From Mytilisepta virgata (lineage: Eukaryota; Mollusca; Bivalvia; Mytilida; Mytilidae), in assembly GCA_028015205.1 (NCBI GenBank), contig CM051514.1, positions 24,320,150-24,384,149 on the forward strand: a stretch of 64,000 nucleotides of DNA, given 5' to 3'. Under the pieces are notes generated by a model. The model saw only the letters and a program-made list of their open reading frames with translations, did not search any database and was not told where the DNA came from. The position numbers and the translations under genes are program-made. This document shows positions 62,501 to 64,000 of the stretch, piece after piece (position 1 is the first letter of the stretch; each line of letters opens with the position of its first letter).

Positions 62501-62825
62501 TGGTCACAAATTGCCGACCCAATACCATATATACTGAATATCGTATCACTAACGTATAACCAATATCCTTTCATTTTCAGTAATGATTTGATTGATTTCG
62601 AATTTAAACAGTACCCTTTAAAACTTTCATCTCTTCTGTATCTTCTCTGCAGATCTTTAAAAACAAGATATTATTATGAGGTATATCTACAGTTTTAATT
62701 CACCTCAAGGAAAAAAATGACACTATGAAATGAATGTTATTTCAGCACAAACTTTTCGGGTTGAGGTTATGCAGCCAGAACAAGACGGAGGATTTGCACT
62801 TGGTATCAAATTGTTTTCAGTCGAA
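45707..62825 (+). CDS. Calpain copy C: recent paralogue of B, 3' end outside window
   Basis: Fourteen exons are visible: 45707-45958, 47448-47783, 48359-48490, 50525-50727, 52283-52463, 53277-53342, 53812-53885, 54879-55042, 55484-55585, 58968-59068, 60388-60587, 61540-61616, 62240-62350, 62746-62825. Apart from exon 1, exon lengths equal those of copy B and all phases agree, giving 693 aa. The two final exons would lie past 64000. The layout is as in B: MGCAASS, Gln/His-rich linker, PPPYE (80-84), CysPc core with Cys222, His381 and Asn401, one complete C2-like domain and the start of the second. All three catalytic residues are kept, so it is probably active. Differences include GSHCYS in place of GGHAYS and GKREWK in place of GAGEWK next to the active site. 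No stop or frameshift was seen. Confidence 0.88.
46820..47076. repeat. AAGATATCTT-rich element with 21-bp tandem units
   Basis: About nine copies of the self-complementary motif AAGATATCTT or one-base variants. Three sit in direct repeats of GATTGTTTTGAAAGATATCTT between 46972 and 47045. Found only in calpain C intron 1. Confidence 0.85.
47448..47783 (+). CDS. Calpain C exon 2
   Basis: 112 codons after TTTACAG, ending LEWKRPQ before GTTGGT. The frame stays open for 144 more bases beyond the donor, but copy B splices at the same place and the calpain alignment continues in exon 3, so the donor is real. Confidence 0.9.
48359..48490 (+). CDS. Calpain C exon 3: catalytic cysteine
   Basis: 44 codons after [28 protein letters not shown] is identical to copy B around the nucleophile (Cys222). 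Again Thr replaces the usual Asp before Cys. Confidence 0.92.
48872..50216 (+). mobile_element. Penelope-like retroelement, 5' truncated, with a nested SINE
   Basis: Inserted in intron 3 of calpain C; copy B lacks it between the flanks now at 48871 and 50217. The frame to 49470 encodes a reverse transcriptase C-terminal part. Motifs include [29 protein letters not shown] (the RT YxDD box), [25 protein letters not shown] LYDKRDDFN and [20 protein letters not shown]. These match Penelope-like elements as I know them. Intact for ~200 codons, no start, no upstream fingers or endonuclease. A ~370-bp 3' tail follows. The 65 codons before 48872 that are open in the same frame are host intron sequence. 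Confidence 0.8.
49844..50206 (+). mobile_element. tRNA-derived SINE nested in the Penelope-like tail
   Basis: Full-length head (GCCTCGGTGGTCTCGTGGAA, GGTTCGATCCC), shared body and GGACGTTAAACAATAATTC tail with CCATCC repeats. The 10-bp direct repeat TTTTTATCAT flanks it (49834-49843, 50207-50216), showing that it inserted into the already present element. Confidence 0.92.
50525..50727 (+). CDS. Calpain C exon 4
   Basis: 203 nt. Same calpain motifs as B exon 4. [11 protein letters not shown] replaces VLYETQIAGAH in the loop after YIDDFLP. Confidence 0.92.
51173..51447. mobile_element. MITE with GGAGCAACCATTTGATT ends
   Basis: The left end AAGGGAGCAACCATTTGATT and right end AATCAAATGGTTGCTCCTT are inverted, each followed inward by a G or C run. 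The interior has GATCC and CCTGCC stretches with no gene. It lies in calpain C intron 4; the empty site in B is near 20908. A partial relative is at 30429. Confidence 0.88.
51610..52217 (+). mobile_element. Mussel-type interspersed repeat in calpain C intron 4
   Basis: It ends with GCCGTCCATTTCGCTGAACT, CTCGCTGCGTTGAAGACCC and GTCGGGTTGTTGTCTCTTTG, then TTCTCTATTCTA. Copy B lacks it at ~21040. The part before 52015 is presumably the body of the same element. Confidence 0.7.
52283..52463 (+). CDS. Calpain C exon 5
   Basis: 181 nt after [28 protein letters not shown] then [14 protein letters not shown]. This exon carries many replacements against B, yet TGG is closer to the classical FTGG motif. 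Confidence 0.9.
53277..53342 (+). CDS. Calpain C exon 6: catalytic histidine
   Basis: 22 codons, [15 protein letters not shown]. His381 is kept, but both neighbours differ from the family GHAYS motif (Ser before, Cys after). Confidence 0.9.
53812..53885 (+). CDS. Calpain C exon 7: catalytic asparagine
   Basis: 74 nt, [20 protein letters not shown]. Asn401 and Trp are kept; the following AG of copy B is KR here, adding positive charge beside the active site. Confidence 0.92.
54328..54445. mobile_element. Hairpin element in calpain C intron 7
   Basis: TCAATGTGTAAACTCGGGAT and TCACTCACAAA face TTTGTGAGTGAATCACCCGG and GTTAACACGTTGATACACAT. The centre AAGACCTTTGGACTTT recalls AAAGTCCTTCGGACTTT at 23347 in copy B intron 7. 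Confidence 0.65.
54475..54745 (+). mobile_element. Dispersed repeat, copy 1 (GGGGGTACCC family)
   Basis: It begins TAAGGGGGTACCC and runs through TTTGGCTCGTTTAATTTTCA and TTTTGATCATTGAGAAGCTT. The same order recurs at 58631-58860. Both are in calpain C introns and missing from copy B. Confidence 0.75.
54879..55042 (+). CDS. Calpain C exon 8
   Basis: 164 nt. [20 protein letters not shown] then [17 protein letters not shown]. The donor position is the same as in copy B. Confidence 0.92.
55484..55585 (+). CDS. Calpain C exon 9
   Basis: 102 nt, [16 protein letters not shown] then [12 protein letters not shown]. The split codon at its start gives Asn where copy B has Ser. Confidence 0.9.
56085..56250 (-). 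mobile_element. Dispersed repeat, copy 2 (related to 11255-11515)
   Basis: In reverse complement it carries GTGCGCTATAAGAGC, AGAGTCAGAATCGTGATA, GAGTTTCTGGAAAGGGC and GCATCATTGGCCACGCC as in the first copy. Calpain C intron 9. Confidence 0.65.
56520..56773 (+). mobile_element. 254-bp insertion in calpain C intron 9
   Basis: Copy B runs straight across this point (ATATGGATAATGGAACCTGA near 25871). The insert is GC-richer, starts TGTACCCCCGCTCCAAAGGG and ends GGGCATCTTGTTC. Open frames in it have no recognised domain. Confidence 0.65.
57030..58205 (+). mobile_element. LINE 3' fragment (CR1/L2/Jockey-like), degenerate
   Basis: It encodes the end of a non-LTR reverse transcriptase: [14 protein letters not shown], a TAA at 57138 in the same frame, then [19 protein letters not shown] and [11 protein letters not shown]. 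After frame breaks near 57556-57690 comes [20 protein letters not shown], then [20 protein letters not shown], the terminal Cys/His segment. Inserted in calpain C intron 9; copy B shows the empty site near 26140. Confidence 0.82.
58631..58860 (+). mobile_element. Dispersed repeat, copy 2 (GGGGGTACCC family)
   Basis: Starts TAAGGGGGTACCCGACAC; shares TTTGGCTCGTTTAATTTTCA, GATATATAGCAGTTTTACAA and TTTTGATCATTGAGAAGCTT with 54475-54745. It lies in intron 9 of calpain C. Confidence 0.75.
58968..59068 (+). CDS. Calpain C exon 10
   Basis: 101 nt after [28 protein letters not shown] then IRCDLFK. Intron 9 before it is 3.4 kb, mostly inserted repeats. Confidence 0.85.
59504..59545 (+). repeat. 42-base A homopolymer
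   Basis: Uninterrupted A run in calpain C intron 10; copy B has GAAACAGAAACAATGCAAACC instead. Confidence 0.97.
59631..59935. mobile_element. Insertion with a 105-bp hairpin at its left end
   Basis: GAGTTCAAAGTGAAGACTGG and AAAATCTTC (59631-59660) face GAAGATTCTCCAGTTCTTCA and CTTTTGAACGAG (59704-59735). The remainder to ~59935 is also absent from copy B. Confidence 0.65.
60388..60587 (+). CDS. Calpain C exon 11
   Basis: 200 nt. [20 protein letters not shown] then [12 protein letters not shown]; nearly identical to copy B. Confidence 0.92.
60873..61039. mobile_element. MITE with CAGTGGCGGATCC ends
   Basis: CAGGGGCGGATCCAGGATTT at the left and GGATCCGCCACTG at the right are inverted. An inner pair, GGGGGGGCGTA and GGAGGGGCGTAC, also occurs. 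It lies in calpain C intron 11; copy B lacks it. Confidence 0.82.
61184..61404 (-). mobile_element. Penelope-like element 3' tail, reversed
   Basis: The reverse complement of 49600-49830 matches closely (landmarks TTCAACAAAGTC, TCCTGCTCCGTATACGG, GAACAACACGAACT, ACCTAAGGAG). No coding part. Inserted in intron 11 of calpain C only. Confidence 0.85.
61540..61616 (+). CDS. Calpain C exon 12
   Basis: 77 nt, same poor ATTAAG acceptor as copy [16 protein letters not shown], with one replacement (Asn for Arg). Confidence 0.72.
62240..62350 (+). CDS. Calpain C exon 13
   Basis: 111 nt, [22 protein letters not shown] of copy B is DC here, giving a Cys-x-Cys pair. Confidence 0.88.
62746..62825 (+). 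CDS. Calpain C exon 14, last visible exon
   Basis: 80 nt, [20 protein letters not shown] then FSVE. The two remaining exons are expected about 1.2-1.9 kb further on, outside the window. Confidence 0.88.
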
Positions 62826-62944
62826 GTAAGTGCAAATTCATTCAAAACGTCCACAATATTAAAATCGTAATTAGTTGTAAAAAAGCCAACACTTTCATTA
62901 CACATTGTTCATCATGAAGATACATTTACGTTTATTTCGTCGCT

Positions 62945-63262
62945 TCAAAAGATTTTGGTGCTCGCTTCGAGTGCGAAAGGTCGAGGGTTTAATCCTCGGC
63001 CGGATCAAAACTGGTATTTGATGCTTCTCTGCCGAAAACTTGGCTTCTAGGAGTAAGGGCAAAGACTGGTCGGCTTGGTCGGTACAATGTGTCTGGGTGG
63101 GTTGATATGTCTTCCTGTGGACTGTTAACTCATGAGCTAGCACGTAAAAAAAATCCGGCTAGACGTGTCGGTCACGTACAAAGCAGGGTTCATATCACAT
63201 CAACATTTACTCGTCCTGATATGTGTGTAATAATTGCCACGGGACGTTAAACAATAATACAT
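62945..63262 (+). mobile_element. Old SINE copy in calpain C intron 14
   Basis: Same family and same intron position as 29980-30265, with a better kept head (GGTGCTCGCTTCGAGTGCG, GAGGGTTTAATCC) and tail GGACGTTAAACAATAATAC. Confidence 0.85.
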
Positions 63263-63465
63263 CCTTCAAACAAAAGTATTTGGACGTTATCTACTGGACG
63301 TTCTCAAGAAATAAAATTTTCTCAATAGCGAGTACGTATATCATGTGGATACTGCTATTAAGTATTGAAAATACTCCTTGTGAATGCTAACATTACACAT
63401 CTTTGTGTGTATTATTATAAGTGACGTCAGGTGACTCGTAAAGGTAAACATATCCTGTTCTATTT

Positions 63466-63633
63466 ACAGTGGAACCTCGGTAGCTCGAACTCGAAGCGAC
63501 CATACAAATTAGTTCGAGAAATGCATGTTGTTTGAGTAATTGCTTGCAAAAAAGTTGGAATATTCACGTGTGGGACTAAGAGAAATTGGTGGTATTCGAG
63601 CCATTCGGTTTCGAAAAATCTAGATTTGACTGT
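63466..63633. mobile_element. Short inverted-repeat element, Tigger/pogo-like end
   Basis: It begins ACAGTGGAACCTCGGTAGCT and ends GATTTGACTGT, with CTCGAAC and TTCGAAA near the ends in imperfect inverted order. The start resembles pogo/Tigger termini. Not in copy B. Confidence 0.45.
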
Positions 63634-64000
63634 TGTTTTTGACATTTAAGGAAAAGGCTGAAATGTATTTAAAATATTATGCAGAAGGCAATAATATAAA
63701 GCCTGAGAGTTGGCAATCTAAAAGGATTTAGAAAGACAAATATCGCCAAAAGAATACCAAAGCGATACAACGCTGGGGAAAAGTCGAAGATCGAAGTCCA
63801 GAGGCAAGACAAACTCACGAGAATGGAACATAATAAACAGATGCTACAAGGATACGTATATAAAAAAAAAGAATAAAATAAACTAAATAAAATAAAAACA
63901 AAACAACACAGTACTAAAGCACTAGCAATGTGAACTTCCTTTAAACACCGAGAGTGACATCAGGTGCTCTGGAATGGTAAGCATGTCACAATGTCAGTCA

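Overview
This is AT-rich eukaryotic nuclear DNA with intron-rich genes and dense repeats. It most likely comes from a bivalve mollusc, probably a mussel (Mytilidae). That assignment rests on recognition of repeat types: tRNA-derived SINEs with a GGACGTTAAACAA tail, a repeat ending in GTCGGGTTGTTGTCTCTTTG, and Penelope-like and LINE fragments. It was not checked by a search.

The only protein-coding family found is a tandem cluster of atypical calpains (papain-like cysteine proteases). Copy A contributes only its last five exons (10-4141). Copy B is complete in 16 exons (12786-31732, 769 aa as spliced here). A-prime is a broken copy of the last two exons of A (35207-35752). Copy C is complete except for its last two exons, which lie beyond the window (45707-62825, 693 aa visible). 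All are on the + strand. Exon lengths and phases match between B and C, and nearly match in A, so the models support each other.

The predicted B and C proteins share one layout. An MGCAAS N-terminus (candidate myristoylation and palmitoylation signal) leads into a Gln/His/Pro-rich linker ending in a PPPYE motif. This is followed by a CysPc catalytic core with Cys, His and Asn in place, then two consecutive C2-like (CBSW, domain III) beta-sandwich domains. There is no penta-EF-hand domain. The tandem C2-like layout resembles the CAPN10/CAPN7/PalB type, but the acylated PPPY N-terminus is not one I associate with those.

The second half of the window is a segmental duplication of the first half, offset by about 32-33 kb. 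It starts inside intron 14 of copy A, within a 54-bp repeat, and runs through copy B. Comparing the two halves gives many filled/empty insertion sites: SINEs, a Penelope-like element with a nested SINE, a LINE tail, several foldback elements and short tandem arrays. These date insertions relative to the duplication.

Long stretches between genes (4283-12640, 31807-35100, 35753-45560) hold only repeats and AT-rich DNA with no convincing gene. Most open frames there are shadows or chance. No rRNA, functional tRNA or CRISPR array was seen.
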